From contig CAZXPG010000020.1 of NCBI GenBank assembly GCA_964643145.1, positions 1 to 26,943 of the forward strand: a stretch of 26,943 nt of DNA, read 5' to 3'. The notes beneath the pieces were generated by a model. It worked only from the letters and a program-made list of their open reading frames with translations, was not told where the DNA came from and did not search any database. The position numbers were made by a program, and so were the translations under genes. Of the stretch, positions 1 through 7,128 are shown in pieces. Every line of letters begins with the position of its first letter. The first letter of the stretch is position 1. The stretch is from CAZXPG01 sp964643145. Lineage in GTDB: Bacteria > Pseudomonadota > Alphaproteobacteria > Rickettsiales > Arcanibacteraceae.

Positions 1-11
1 TCAATATCATG

Positions 12-50
12 CCAGTTTTGGATAAGCAAAGCTTATCCAAAACTGAGGTT
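12..50. repeat. Palindromic intergenic repeat, copy 1
   Basis: The arms GGATAAGC and GCTTATCC flank an AAA loop, extended by CAGTTTT on the left and AAAACTGAGGTT on the right. The left terminus is shortened: CCAG replaces AACCTCAG. It lies 21 bases past the stop of the COQ9-family gene. The same element occurs near 6890, 7669, 20173, 20325, 23354 and 26862. Confidence 0.9.
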
Positions 51-71
51 ACATATAATACAAAAATATTA

Positions 72-680
72 TTAGCTGTTAATTCTTTTGACCCCTAATA
101 TATCGCAGATTTTTGCTGAGAACCTACCAAACTGCATGACATTTTCTATACGGCGGTCAAGAAATTCCCAGGTTTCCTCATAGTTTTCTGACATATCATC
201 CAACCAGAAGAGCAAGGTGGTGCTATACACACCCATCAATGTTAGGCGCTTGGTGTAATAGTTGTGATCCGTAGCATTATCGCCTATCGCATACCATATT
301 CGATCCGCCGTGCGCCACATCACGCGTGATGCCCGCGCCATATGCTGCGGCATAGCATAGATAACCATTGCCCGACGGATGGCATTATGGTGTTTCTTCC
401 CCTGCTCTAAGCGCAACCTTAGGGCTGCTGCAATCTTTTCCCGCACTTTCATTCTGCCAAGCGGCAATGATGCCACGGCCTCTTCCATGGCATGATCAGC
501 CGTGTCGGCAAAGAAATCAATCACATCGACAACACCCCCTGGGAAGAGCATCGCTACCGTTACCGGGCTGATAGCCAAGGTTTTCGCAGCATTATTTAAG
601 GTAGATTCCTGCCAGCCATCAAAGGGCACATGCAACAACATTTCCTGCAATAGCCTGGTTTTCATTTCATTTTCTAACAT
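72..680 (-). CDS. COQ9 family protein (rpsU-divergently transcribed)
   Basis: This 202-residue protein resembles the COQ9 / 'rpsU-divergently transcribed' family, whose eukaryotic members are lipid-binding accessory proteins of ubiquinone biosynthesis. Visible family features are the N-terminal TetR-like helical segment (residues 6-60, with FDGWQESTLNNAA and SPVTVAMLFPGG) and a helical C-terminal part with DRIWYAIGD. The gene is transcribed away from rpsU, which is the arrangement that gave the family its name. ATG 680 has GAGGG about 5 bases upstream; an in-frame ATG at 665 lacks such a site, so 680 was chosen. No signal peptide or membrane segment is seen. The ubiquinone role is inferred from the family; no quinone biosynthesis gene is adjacent. 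Confidence 0.85.
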   Translation of the reverse strand: MLENEMKTRLLQEMLLHVPFDGWQESTLNNAAKTLAISPVTVAMLFPGGVVDVIDFFADTADHAMEEAVASLPLGRMKVREKIAAALRLRLEQGKKHHNAIRRAMVIYAMPQHMARASRVMWRTADRIWYAIGDNATDHNYYTKRLTLMGVYSTTLLFWLDDMSENYEETWEFLDRRIENVMQFGRFSAKICDILGVKRINS

Positions 681-793
681 TTTACCCTCAAAGCCTATTT
701 TAGGACTATACGCCCCCTAAATTATATGCTAGGTTATCCGACTTACACTAAATATTGCAAACCATTTGTTATGAAGGAAAGGGGGTAGAGAAA

Positions 794-994
794 CTGGTTC
801 AAGTCGTTGTCCATTCTAATAATATAGAACAAGCTTTGCGGGCACTTAAAAAGAAGATGCAAAGGGAAGGCATTTTCCGTGAAATGAAAATGGGGCGTCA
901 CTTTGAAAAGCCGTCCGAGGCAAAAGTGCGCAAGAGTGCCGAATCCATTCGTAGAAGACGCAAGCTCGATCGCAAGCGCAATGCGGAATCGTAG
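794..994 (+). CDS. rpsU: 30S ribosomal protein S21
   Basis: Small basic protein of the 30S subunit. The body (VQVVVHSNN, then QALRALKKKMQREGIFREMK, then an Arg/Lys-rich tail) matches bacterial S21. The start is unusual. The family normally begins Met-Val-Gln-Val, and here the codon at that place is CTG (794). The only upstream start-like codon in frame is TTG 755, which would add 13 unrelated residues and lies before a strong purine tract (AAGGAAAGGGGG, 773-784). That tract is correctly placed for CTG 794, so 794 was chosen; automated callers would probably give 755. An out-of-frame five-codon ORF (ATG 771 to TAG 788) spans the tract. A base-call error in the G run is an alternative explanation for the missing ATG. 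Confidence 0.9.
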   Translation: MVQVVVHSNNIEQALRALKKKMQREGIFREMKMGRHFEKPSEAKVRKSAESIRRRRKLDRKRNAES

Positions 995-1012
995 GCTCTG
1001 CCTGTATTTTCC

Positions 1013-1063
1013 GTGAATAGGGTGGTTTTTTTGGTATTTACAACCTAAAAACCGCCCATTCAC
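1013..1063 (+). terminator. Long hairpin after rpsU, probable terminator
   Basis: GTGAAT-A-GGGTGGTTTTT pairs with AAAAACCGCCCATTCAC, with one bulged A and one G-U pair. An inner GGT/ACC extension gives a stem of about 20 bp. The T run lies inside the stem and no U tract follows, so this is a non-classical terminator or a processing/stability hairpin. Confidence 0.5.
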
Positions 1064-1088
1064 TTACAAACACTGCCCTCAACACCCC

Positions 1089-1103
1089 ATAGCACAGTGC
1101 TAT
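1089..1103. promoter_or_regulatory. 15-bp palindrome just upstream of gmk
   Basis: ATAGCAC-A-GTGCTAT is a perfect 7+1+7 palindrome ending 9 bases before the gmk start codon. It could be an operator or an mRNA hairpin occluding initiation. gmk has no visible Shine-Dalgarno sequence. Confidence 0.3.
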
Positions 1104-1112
1104 CCTATTGTT

Positions 1113-1745
1113 ATGCACCACCGTCGCGGTTTAATGCTTGTTCTTTCCTCTCCTTCTGGGGCGGGGAAAACTACGCTCTCCCGTTTATTGCTTGAACAGG
1201 AAAGCGAGTTGGCACTCTCCATTTCCGTTACCACACGTGAACGTCGCCCTGGCGAAACCGAAGGAATACATTATTATTTCACTAGTCAACCCTACTTTGA
1301 GACTATGGTTCACAACGATGCGTTGCTGGAATATGCCACAGTTTTTGGTGCTTCCTATGGTACGCCGCGCAAAAAAGTGGAAGAGCAGCTAGCACAAGGC
1401 AGAGATGTGCTGTTTGATATAGACTGGCAAGGACGGCGTCAACTGGCCAAGCACGCCCCCGATGATGTTGTCAGCATTTTTATCCTCCCTCCTTCAATGG
1501 AAGAACTAGAACGCCGCTTACGTGGGCGTGGGCAAGATAGTGAAGCAACCATCAATGCCCGCATGGCTAAAGCTACCGCTGAAATCAGCCATTGGCACGA
1601 ATATGACTATGTAATTGTGAATGATGATATTACCAGAAGCCTGGAACATATCCGTGCGATCTTGCAGGTGGAGCGGCTGAAAACGGTAAGGCAAACCACT
1701 CTTACTACTTTGGCCGAATCCATGCTTGCTACTTCAATTCGATAA
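1113..1745 (+). CDS. gmk: Guanylate kinase
   Basis: Phosphorylates GMP (and dGMP) to GDP with ATP in the cytoplasm, an essential step of guanine nucleotide synthesis. The P-loop SSPSGAGKTTL lies at residues 12-22, followed by SVTTRERRPGE, the GMP-binding region HYYF and EYATVFGASYGTPR, then VLFDIDWQG and a LID segment rich in Arg (ERRLRGRG). At 210 residues it matches the usual size (E. coli 207). ATG 1113 gives the normal MxxRRGLMLVLSSPSG N-terminus; ATG 1134 is a weaker alternative. The last 17 bases overlap the 3' end of the convergent M23 peptidase gene, leaving no room for a separate terminator. Confidence 0.96.
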   Translation: MHHRRGLMLVLSSPSGAGKTTLSRLLLEQESELALSISVTTRERRPGETEGIHYYFTSQPYFETMVHNDALLEYATVFGASYGTPRKKVEEQLAQGRDVLFDIDWQGRRQLAKHAPDDVVSIFILPPSMEELERRLRGRGQDSEATINARMAKATAEISHWHEYDYVIVNDDITRSLEHIRAILQVERLKTVRQTTLTTLAESMLATSIR

Positions 1746-2718
1746 GCCGCACCTCATTAAGCACCGTCTCGCCTTTACGTTTGAGGATTGCTCTACCCGT
1801 ATAAGTGCCCTGCGCCCATGGCCCCTGTGGCCGCCGCTTTTTGCCGATATACTGGAAAAACACTGCCTTATAGCGTGGGATAATGCTGGTTTTCTCGGCT
1901 ATCACCCCTCCCCCCGGATCAGCAATCACCAGTGTGATCTCATCTTCCGGCTGGATGCCAAATATCTCCACCCAAAAAATCAGCAGGTCAGTATAGATAT
2001 TTGCATAGCTCGCTGTATATTTCCCTTCTCTTGCTGCTTCTGGCTCTGGGATAACAGGGGAAAACGCACTGTTTAACAGGCCAGTAGGAATATAACGGAG
2101 CATTGCGGCGGTGCGCGCATCCCATAGCGGATGCCACGCCTCCCCCTTTCCGTCTAACGGGTTGCCGGTGAACGGATCCACCTTCTGACCATCATCTAAC
2201 ACCCCAAAATGCACATGCGGAAACTCGGTTAAACCTGAGAGCCCAATATCGCCCAGCTTTTGGCCTTTTTTCACCTTCTGGCCTGGCTTAACAACAACAC
2301 TGCCTTGTTTCATATGGCAATAGAAGCTACTGAACCCTTCTGCATGGCGCAGCACCACCGCATTACCACAGCCTTTCTTCATGACCGTATCTTTGCCGAT
2401 CTGGTTGACATTGATATCTTTCATGCCATCCCGCACCCGCTCCACCACCCCATCTGCCGCCGCAATCACTGCAACGCCTTGCTGCATGGCACGATAATCC
2501 CGCAGGCGAAAATCGGTACCATCATGACCATCATAGGTTAAACGCCCATGCTGATAATCCTGCGCATCGCTACCCGGATCATTATCGGCATAATTCTGGA
2601 TGAAACAGTCTTTGCCATAGTTGCAGGCAATAGGCATTCCCAGTTCGAAGGCAGAAGCACTTACTGGAAAGAGGAATAGACCTACCACAATAGCGATAAA
2701 AAACACTAGCAACCGCAC
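1729..2718 (-). CDS. Secreted M23-family metallopeptidase
   Basis: Probable periplasmic zinc endopeptidase (LytM/M23 fold) or a degenerate envelope-associated relative. Residues 1-23 form a signal peptide ending ASA. The M23 zinc motifs are complete: GHDGTDF gives His65 and Asp69, and HVHFG gives His168 and His170; His135 in FYCHM is the usual additional catalytic His. Residues 235-329 form an extra C-terminal beta-rich domain of unknown role. The start is GTG 2718 with AGGAG 7 bases upstream. bamE lies 34 bases upstream on the same strand, so the two are probably co-transcribed. Intact catalytic residues suggest an active enzyme rather than an EnvC/NlpD-like activator. The substrate, probably peptidoglycan cross-links, is inferred. 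Confidence 0.88.
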   Translation of the reverse strand: MRLLVFFIAIVVGLFLFPVSASAFELGMPIACNYGKDCFIQNYADNDPGSDAQDYQHGRLTYDGHDGTDFRLRDYRAMQQGVAVIAAADGVVERVRDGMKDINVNQIGKDTVMKKGCGNAVVLRHAEGFSSFYCHMKQGSVVVKPGQKVKKGQKLGDIGLSGLTEFPHVHFGVLDDGQKVDPFTGNPLDGKGEAWHPLWDARTAAMLRYIPTGLLNSAFSPVIPEPEAAREGKYTASYANIYTDLLIFWVEIFGIQPEDEITLVIADPGGGVIAEKTSIIPRYKAVFFQYIGKKRRPQGPWAQGTYTGRAILKRKGETVLNEVRLIELK

Positions 2719-2752
2719 AGGGTTTCTCCTTTATTGGGCGGGATCACACCTC

Positions 2753-3250
2753 TTAATACGGAAGTTCTGTCCGAGGCGTGGTGCGCGGTGTCGCCTGGCC
2801 ATCCGCCGGGTTAAACCGCCCAACATTACCCAGTATCTGCCCCACAGCACCGGTATCACTTCCTTCAGTTGGCGTAACATCTTTCACAAACTGCACGTTA
2901 TGGGCGTCACTCAACGCATAATGCTGCACAGCGGTAACCTTGCCAATCTCATTAAATTCGATACCAATTACATGCTGCTCAATGGTTTTCGCGTTCATGA
3001 AAGCAATTTTCTCGGCTTTAGACGAAATATAGAACCAGGTATCCTTGCCAAAATACGATTTTGAGGAAGGCGTACCCAACAACTGCAACACATCCTCTTT
3101 AGTGCTAAGCTGTGGCTGCACTTGCGCGACATTCACTTCCTCCAGCGTATAACCGCGTGATTCCACCGCCTTCAAGCAGGAGGCAAGCAGAAGTGGCAGA
3201 AGCAGGATAACAACCCTGGAAAAAACGCGTATAGAAGGCAAATATCTCAC
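2753..3250 (-). CDS. bamE: Outer membrane assembly lipoprotein BamE (SmpA/OmlA)
   Basis: Lipoprotein component of the BAM complex that inserts beta-barrel proteins into the outer membrane. Residues 1-24 are a lipoprotein signal peptide with lipobox LLASC (Cys25). The SmpA/OmlA domain follows: STKEDVLQLLGTPSS, FGKDTWFYISSKAE, then IEFNEIGKVTAVQHYAL. The tail from about residue 125 (GAVGQILGNVGRF, then Thr/Pro-rich) is typical of alphaproteobacterial BamE proteins. The start is GTG 3250; the only purine-rich candidate (GGAG) is about 13 bases upstream, so initiation looks weak. It is divergent from rpmF and leads into the M23 peptidase gene, consistent with an envelope-biogenesis pair. Confidence 0.9.
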   Translation of the reverse strand: MRYLPSIRVFSRVVILLLPLLLASCLKAVESRGYTLEEVNVAQVQPQLSTKEDVLQLLGTPSSKSYFGKDTWFYISSKAEKIAFMNAKTIEQHVIGIEFNEIGKVTAVQHYALSDAHNVQFVKDVTPTEGSDTGAVGQILGNVGRFNPADGQATPRTTPRTELPY

Positions 3251-3314
3251 GGCGGTAAGGAGTCTCCCTAGAAAAAACGGGGTTTATGAAAATTGTTTTG
3301 CTATTCTTCTTATT

Positions 3315-3343
3315 TTAACTGGATTTAGTAAAAATTCTATATT
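3315..3343 (+). promoter_or_regulatory. Candidate sigma70 promoter for rpmF operon
   Basis: TTAACT (3315-3320) and TATATT (3338-3343) are separated by 17 bases, matching 4/6 and 5/6 consensus positions. Transcription would start near 3350, about 50 bases before rpmF. Confidence 0.45.
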
Positions 3344-3402
3344 ATAAAGCAGCCTTTAAATCCAGTATTTTTTGGATCATTTCAATTGTTCGCGAGGTTA
3401 AC

Positions 3403-3612
3403 ATGGCCGTTCCTAAGAAAAAAACATCCAAGTCGAAGCGTAATATGCGCCGCTCCCATCATGCGCTAGGTGCCATCAATGTAGTGGTGGACGCAACAAC
3501 GGGCGAGTATAAACTGTCACATCACATATCCTTGCCTGATGGATATTACAACAACCGCCAGGTATTTGCCAGTTCCGGCGATAGTGACACGGAAGAAGCG
3601 GCAAACGCATAG
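3403..3612 (+). CDS. rpmF: 50S ribosomal protein L32
   Basis: Small basic large-subunit protein. MAVPKKKTSKSKRNMRR is the hallmark L32 N-terminus, followed by the SHHAL and LPDGYYNNRQV segments. At 69 residues it is slightly long, with an acidic tail (SGDSDTEEAANA). No CXXC zinc motifs are present, so it is the cysteine-free form. GAGG lies about 10 bases before ATG 3403. It heads the rpmF-plsX-fabH-ihfA-MerR gene row, an order seen widely in proteobacteria that ties ribosome and lipid synthesis together. Confidence 0.97.
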   Translation: MAVPKKKTSKSKRNMRRSHHALGAINVVVDATTGEYKLSHHISLPDGYYNNRQVFASSGDSDTEEAANA

Positions 3613-3644
3613 TTCCGTAGGTTCAATCTCAGACATGTAGTGTT

Positions 3645-4703
3645 GTGACCACGGCTTCCGATACGAAACTTATTATTGCGCTAGATGCAATGGGTGGAGA
3701 TAACGCTCCTCATGCAGTGCTGGCCGGAGCAGAAAATGCACATGCAGCCTACCCTGATGTGCAATTCTTGCTTTATGGCGATGAAGCTACGCTGGCTGCG
3801 TTGTTGCCTGGCTATCCCAAGTTACAGTCCGTCAGCCGTATCATGCATGCCGAAGCGGTGGTTTCCCCGGATGACAAACCCTCTACGGCACTGCGCCAGG
3901 GCAAGCGTTCCAGTATGCGCTTAGCGATTGACGCAGTCAATAGTGGGGAAGCGGCCGCAATGGTTTCCGCTGGCAATACCGGCGCGCTTATGGCGATGTC
4001 GAAGATTGTACTAAAAACCCTACCTGGTATTGACCGTCCGGCAATCTGCACCATTATGCCTACTATACGTGGCAAAACAGTGATGCTGGATTTAGGGGCG
4101 AATGTTGATTGCAACTCTGACAACCTTTTCCAGTTTGCACTGATGGGGAATGCGTTTGCACGCGTGATGCTGAAGGTCGAGTCGCCTACGATTGGCTTGC
4201 TTAACATTGGTTCTGAAGATGTCAAAGGCAATGAGGTGGTGAAGTCAGCAGCAGCACTCCTCAAGGAAACAGCAGTTCCTCTGAATTTTATTGGCTATGT
4301 AGAAGGCAATGATATCGCCGAAGGCACTGCCGATGTTGTGGTTACTGATGGGTTTTCTGGCAATATTGCCCTAAAAACTGCCGAGGGAACGGCTAAAATT
4401 TGCCGTGATTTTATGAAACAGGCATTTAGAAGTTCGCTACTTGCCCGTATCGGCTGCCTGCTTGCTCGCCCTGCCCTCACCAAATTCTTCAGCCGTATTG
4501 ACCACCGTTTTTATAATGGTGCAATGCTAGTGGGCTTAAATGGCATTATTGTTAAAAGCCATGGCGGTGCCGATGCGCTTGGCCTTTCCAGTGCTATATG
4601 CGTGGCTATTGAACTGGCAGCCCATACCATTAATAATAAAATTATTGACGAGGTTGCCCATTCACACCAGGTGGCTTCTCCGCTGCTAATGGAAGCCCCG
4701 TAA
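3645..4703 (+). CDS. plsX: Phosphate acyltransferase PlsX
   Basis: Converts acyl-ACP and phosphate to acyl-phosphate, the acyl donor for PlsY in phosphatidic acid synthesis; it is a peripheral membrane enzyme. Landmarks are IALDAMGGDNAPHAVLAG (residues 10-27), SAGNTGALMA, LDLGANVDC, LLNIGSEDVKGNE, VTDGFSGNIALKT and the C-terminal GLNGIIVKSHGGAD. The length of 352 matches the family (E. coli 356). The start is GTG 3645, because there is no in-frame ATG before the conserved IALDAMGGD block; no clear Shine-Dalgarno site is visible, so translation may be coupled to rpmF 32 bases upstream. fabH follows after 21 bases. Confidence 0.95.
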   Translation: MTTASDTKLIIALDAMGGDNAPHAVLAGAENAHAAYPDVQFLLYGDEATLAALLPGYPKLQSVSRIMHAEAVVSPDDKPSTALRQGKRSSMRLAIDAVNSGEAAAMVSAGNTGALMAMSKIVLKTLPGIDRPAICTIMPTIRGKTVMLDLGANVDCNSDNLFQFALMGNAFARVMLKVESPTIGLLNIGSEDVKGNEVVKSAAALLKETAVPLNFIGYVEGNDIAEGTADVVVTDGFSGNIALKTAEGTAKICRDFMKQAFRSSLLARIGCLLARPALTKFFSRIDHRFYNGAMLVGLNGIIVKSHGGADALGLSSAICVAIELAAHTINNKIIDEVAHSHQVASPLLMEAP

Positions 4704-4724
4704 CCCAGGAAAGGAACGAACACA

Positions 4725-5693
4725 ATGGCATCCATATCTTACATTGCCGGAGTAGGTGCTTATTTACCGGAAAACATTATCAGCAATCACGAACTTGCCA
4801 CGCGTGTTGACACCAGCGATGAGTGGATTGTCAGCCGCACCGGTATCCGTCAGCGTCACATTATTTCTCCGCGTCAACTCACTTCCGATATGGCCGCCGA
4901 GGCTGCAAGGCAGGCGATACAATCCGCAGGCATTGAAGCAATTGCTATTGACCTAGTGATTGTCGCCACTACCACACCCGACAACAGCTTTCCTTCCACT
5001 GCCACGAAAGTGCAGGCATTGCTAGGCATAAAGCACGGAGCAGCATTTGATCTCCAGGCCGTATGCGCCGGATTTATTTATGCACTAGCAACTGCCGATA
5101 ATTTTATCAAATGCGGACAGGCAAAAACGGCCCTGGTGATTGGTGCAGATGCAATGTCACGCCTGGTAGATTGGGAAGACCGCGCTAGCTGCGTATTATT
5201 TGGCGATGGTGCCGGGGCTGTTATCCTGCAAGCAGGCGATAGTGATCATCACACCAGCCAAGTGCTTTCCACCCATCTCTATGCCGATGGCACCTATGGC
5301 AACCTGCTGTATACTGATGGTGGCGTTGCATCCACGGGCACTGCGGGCAAACTGCGTATGGTGGGCCAGGAAGTATTTAAACATGCGGTCGAAAAAATCA
5401 GTGATAGCGTCCTGGCGGCACTTGCTGCCAACCATCTAACTACCAACGATATTGACCTATTTATTCCACACCAGGCGAACATCCGTATCTTAACTTCTGT
5501 AGCCAAACGGTTGCAACTTCCTATTGAAAAAGTTGCCCTCACTCTGGGGGAACATGCCAATACATCGGCTGCATCCATTCCGCTGGCACTGGAACGGATG
5601 GTGCAGGGAAACGCGATCCATAAGGGGGATCTGGTTGTAATGGGGGCAATTGGCGGCGGCCTGTGCTGGGGAACGGCCATCGCCAGATGGTGA
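4725..5693 (+). CDS. fabH: Beta-ketoacyl-ACP synthase III
   Basis: Starts fatty acid synthesis by condensing an acyl-CoA (usually acetyl-CoA) with malonyl-ACP. The complete Cys-His-Asn triad is visible: Cys114 in QAVCAGF, His249 in IPHQAN, Asn279 in HANTSAAS. Other landmarks are DEWIVSRTGIRQRH (residues 32-45), FGDGAGA (159-165) and GGGLCWG near the end. The length of 322 fits the family (E. coli 317). ATG 4725 is preceded by AGGAAAGGA. Pairing with plsX is the normal arrangement and couples fatty acid initiation to phospholipid entry. Confidence 0.97.
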   Translation: MASISYIAGVGAYLPENIISNHELATRVDTSDEWIVSRTGIRQRHIISPRQLTSDMAAEAARQAIQSAGIEAIAIDLVIVATTTPDNSFPSTATKVQALLGIKHGAAFDLQAVCAGFIYALATADNFIKCGQAKTALVIGADAMSRLVDWEDRASCVLFGDGAGAVILQAGDSDHHTSQVLSTHLYADGTYGNLLYTDGGVASTGTAGKLRMVGQEVFKHAVEKISDSVLAALAANHLTTNDIDLFIPHQANIRILTSVAKRLQLPIEKVALTLGEHANTSAASIPLALERMVQGNAIHKGDLVVMGAIGGGLCWGTAIARW

Positions 5694-5791
5694 TATAAGC
5701 GATTGTTGTTTGTTTCCTAAAGTAAGAATAAAACATTACTTGACTCATACCCCTACACCCGTTAGTTAAGTAGTATTCGAGGAGAATTATG

Positions 5792-6109
5792 ATGGATGAT
5801 ACAGAGAAAAATACCGTTACCCGTGCCTATCTTGCCGATATTATTTACCGCGAGATTGGCCTTTCTTTCGCCGAATCATCAGAGTTGGTAGATTCGTTGT
5901 TTGAAGAAATTATTACCGCCTTAGAGGCGGAAGACATCGTCAAGATTTCGTCTTTTGGCAGTTTTCAGGTGCGACGCAAAAAGGAACGTGTTGGACGCAA
6001 TCCCAAAACCAAAGAGGAAGCAAGCATTCTCCCGCGTAATGTCGTGAGTTTTTATGCCTCCAATATCGTGAAAAAACGTATTAACCATCTGAATACGGAT
6101 GAGAATTAA
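5792..6109 (+). CDS. ihfA: Integration host factor subunit alpha
   Basis: DNA-bending HU/IHF-family protein, normally working as an IhfA/IhfB heterodimer at promoters, origins and recombination sites. The HU/IHF fold is clear: an N-terminal helical pair (TRAYLADIIYREIGLSFAESSELVD), VKISSFGSFQVRRKKERVGRNPKT with the intercalating Pro of the beta arm, and VVSFYASNIVKKRIN at the C-terminus. Two ATGs occur in tandem (5789, 5792); GGAG at 5781-5784 is better spaced for 5792, giving 105 residues. A weak promoter candidate, TTGACT (5740-5745) with a poor -10 near 5763, and a small AAGTAA/TTACTT inverted repeat lie in the gap after fabH. The MerR gene follows 14 bases downstream. Confidence 0.93.
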   Translation: MDDTEKNTVTRAYLADIIYREIGLSFAESSELVDSLFEEIITALEAEDIVKISSFGSFQVRRKKERVGRNPKTKEEASILPRNVVSFYASNIVKKRINHLNTDEN

Positions 6110-6123
6110 TATAACCAGGCAGT

Positions 6124-6576
6124 ATGAAACCACCATCCCGTGCTGATTCTAAAACGTCTGACGCACTTCGTACTATTGGTGAAGTGGCAGAGCAACTTGA
6201 TGTACCGCATTATGTATTGCGTTTCTGGGAAACAAAATTTCCACAAATTACACCAGAGAAGCATCGGGGAAGGCGCTATTATCGCCCACAGGATATTGTT
6301 GTTTTACAGCAAATAAAAACGTTATTGTATAACAAAAAATACACTATCAAAGGGGTGCAAGCGGTGCTGGCTTCTATACGCCCCGCTTCTGGATTAATGG
6401 ATAGCTTGCAACCTGGCCTTCCCACAGAGACCTCCTCCCATCATCAAGACAACGATATATCGGCATCTCCATCAATTAATACACAGAATATCCAAGGAAT
6501 CCTTGACAATTTGCGCATATCGCGTAATCTGCTGCAAGCATGTTTACAAACAAGCGGTAAGGACTATACTCGATAG
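6124..6576 (+). CDS. MerR-family transcriptional regulator
   Basis: DNA-binding regulator with an N-terminal MerR winged helix-turn-helix (residues 15-85). IGEVAEQLDVPHYVLRFWETKFP forms the HTH, HRGRRYYRPQDI the wing, and the following helix contains IKTLLYNKKYTIKGVQAVL. The C-terminal 65 residues are Ser/Gln/His-rich with a short helix at the end and no recognisable metal- or drug-binding motif. It is the MerR gene commonly found after ihfA in alphaproteobacteria; its target is unknown. ATG 6124 has only a weak AGG upstream, and the gene is probably translated from the ihfA transcript. tRNA-Pro begins 18 bases after its stop. Confidence 0.9.
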   Translation: MKPPSRADSKTSDALRTIGEVAEQLDVPHYVLRFWETKFPQITPEKHRGRRYYRPQDIVVLQQIKTLLYNKKYTIKGVQAVLASIRPASGLMDSLQPGLPTETSSHHQDNDISASPSINTQNIQGILDNLRISRNLLQACLQTSGKDYTR

Positions 6577-6594
6577 CCTAAACACCACATGTAA

Positions 6595-6671
6595 CGGAGC
6601 GTAGCGCAGCCTGGTAGCGCACTAGACTGGGGGTCTAGGGGTCGCAGGTTCAAATCCTGTCGTTCCGACCA
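6595..6671 (+). tRNA. tRNA-Pro (anticodon GGG)
   Basis: A full cloverleaf can be folded: acceptor CGGAGCG/CGTTCCG with one G-U pair, D-stem GCGC/GCGC, anticodon stem CTAGA/TCTAG around loop CTGGGGG (anticodon GGG at 6629-6631), T-arm GCAGG-TTCAAAT-CCTGT, and an encoded ACCA end. It reads CCC, and CCU by wobble. It directly follows the MerR gene with no terminator between, and a truncated recombinase gene ends 23 bases from its 3' end, which marks it as a likely integration site. Confidence 0.97.
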
Positions 6672-6694
6672 TTTTATCAATAGGTTAGTGCCGT

Positions 6695-6895
6695 TCATTC
6701 TGTGCCCTCTTTGTTATTCTGCGGATTTTGTGCAGATAATTGTTTTTCCATTGCCGTTCTAAGATCTTTTCTTGTCACATGCACATAGTGCCGTGTAGTG
6801 GCCACATCATGGTGCCCGAGCAGTTCCTGCACAGTGGCAATATCTCCCCCTTCTTGCGCTTTATCCCGGCCTTTTCTATAGCTGTATACCCTCAT
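6695..6895 (-). pseudogene. Tyrosine recombinase, C-terminal remnant
   Basis: About 66 residues remain. The part DIATVQELLGHHDVATTRHYVHV is the conserved C-terminal block of XerC/D and phage-type integrases, carrying the catalytic His (LGHH) and the nucleophile Tyr (RHYVHV). The upstream Arg-containing boxes and the whole N-terminal DNA-binding domain are absent; residues 1-14 (MRVYSYRKGRDKAQ) do not resemble the family. A full enzyme is about 300-400 residues, so this is a fragment. It runs toward the 3' end of tRNA-Pro and its broken 5' end abuts a degenerate palindromic repeat copy. It probably remains from an integrated island or prophage. Confidence 0.8.
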
Positions 6896-6925
6896 TGGAT
6901 AAGCTACGTTTATCTAAAACGCAGG
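6890..6925. repeat. Palindromic intergenic repeat, degenerate copy 2
   Basis: CCTCATTGGATAAGC-TAC-GTTTATCTAAAACGCAGGG is a diverged copy. Changes in the right arm (GTTTATCT) still pair with GGATAAGC through two G-U pairs. It sits at the truncated 5' end of the recombinase remnant. Confidence 0.65.
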
Positions 6926-7051
6926 GATTCCACCACACAGTGAGCGCAAATATGCGCAGTCACAGGGTTAATAAACCCTATTATCGTTTTTATTGCATAA
7001 GGGCGCCCCTAAAAATATTAAAAAATTATTATAATATTTAATAATTATTAA
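6926..7051. other. AT-rich spacer with small inverted repeats
   Basis: No gene is seen here. Small inverted repeats are GCGCA/TGCGC (near 6945-6958) and AGGGTT/AACCCT (near 6963-6979). From about 7010 the DNA becomes nearly pure A+T, leading into the promoter of the Thr-rich ORF. Confidence 0.5.
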
Positions 7052-7080
7052 TTGATATTAACTTTATTGTCGTGTACATT
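7052..7080 (+). promoter_or_regulatory. Sigma70-type promoter for Thr-rich ORF
   Basis: TTGATA (7052-7057) and TACATT (7075-7080) lie 17 bases apart, downstream of a very AT-rich tract that could act as an UP element. The predicted start near 7087 gives a leader of about 40 bases. Confidence 0.6.
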
Positions 7081-7128
7081 GGGTATATATATTAATTTTT
7101 ATTAACAAATAGACGAAAGAATAGCTCC

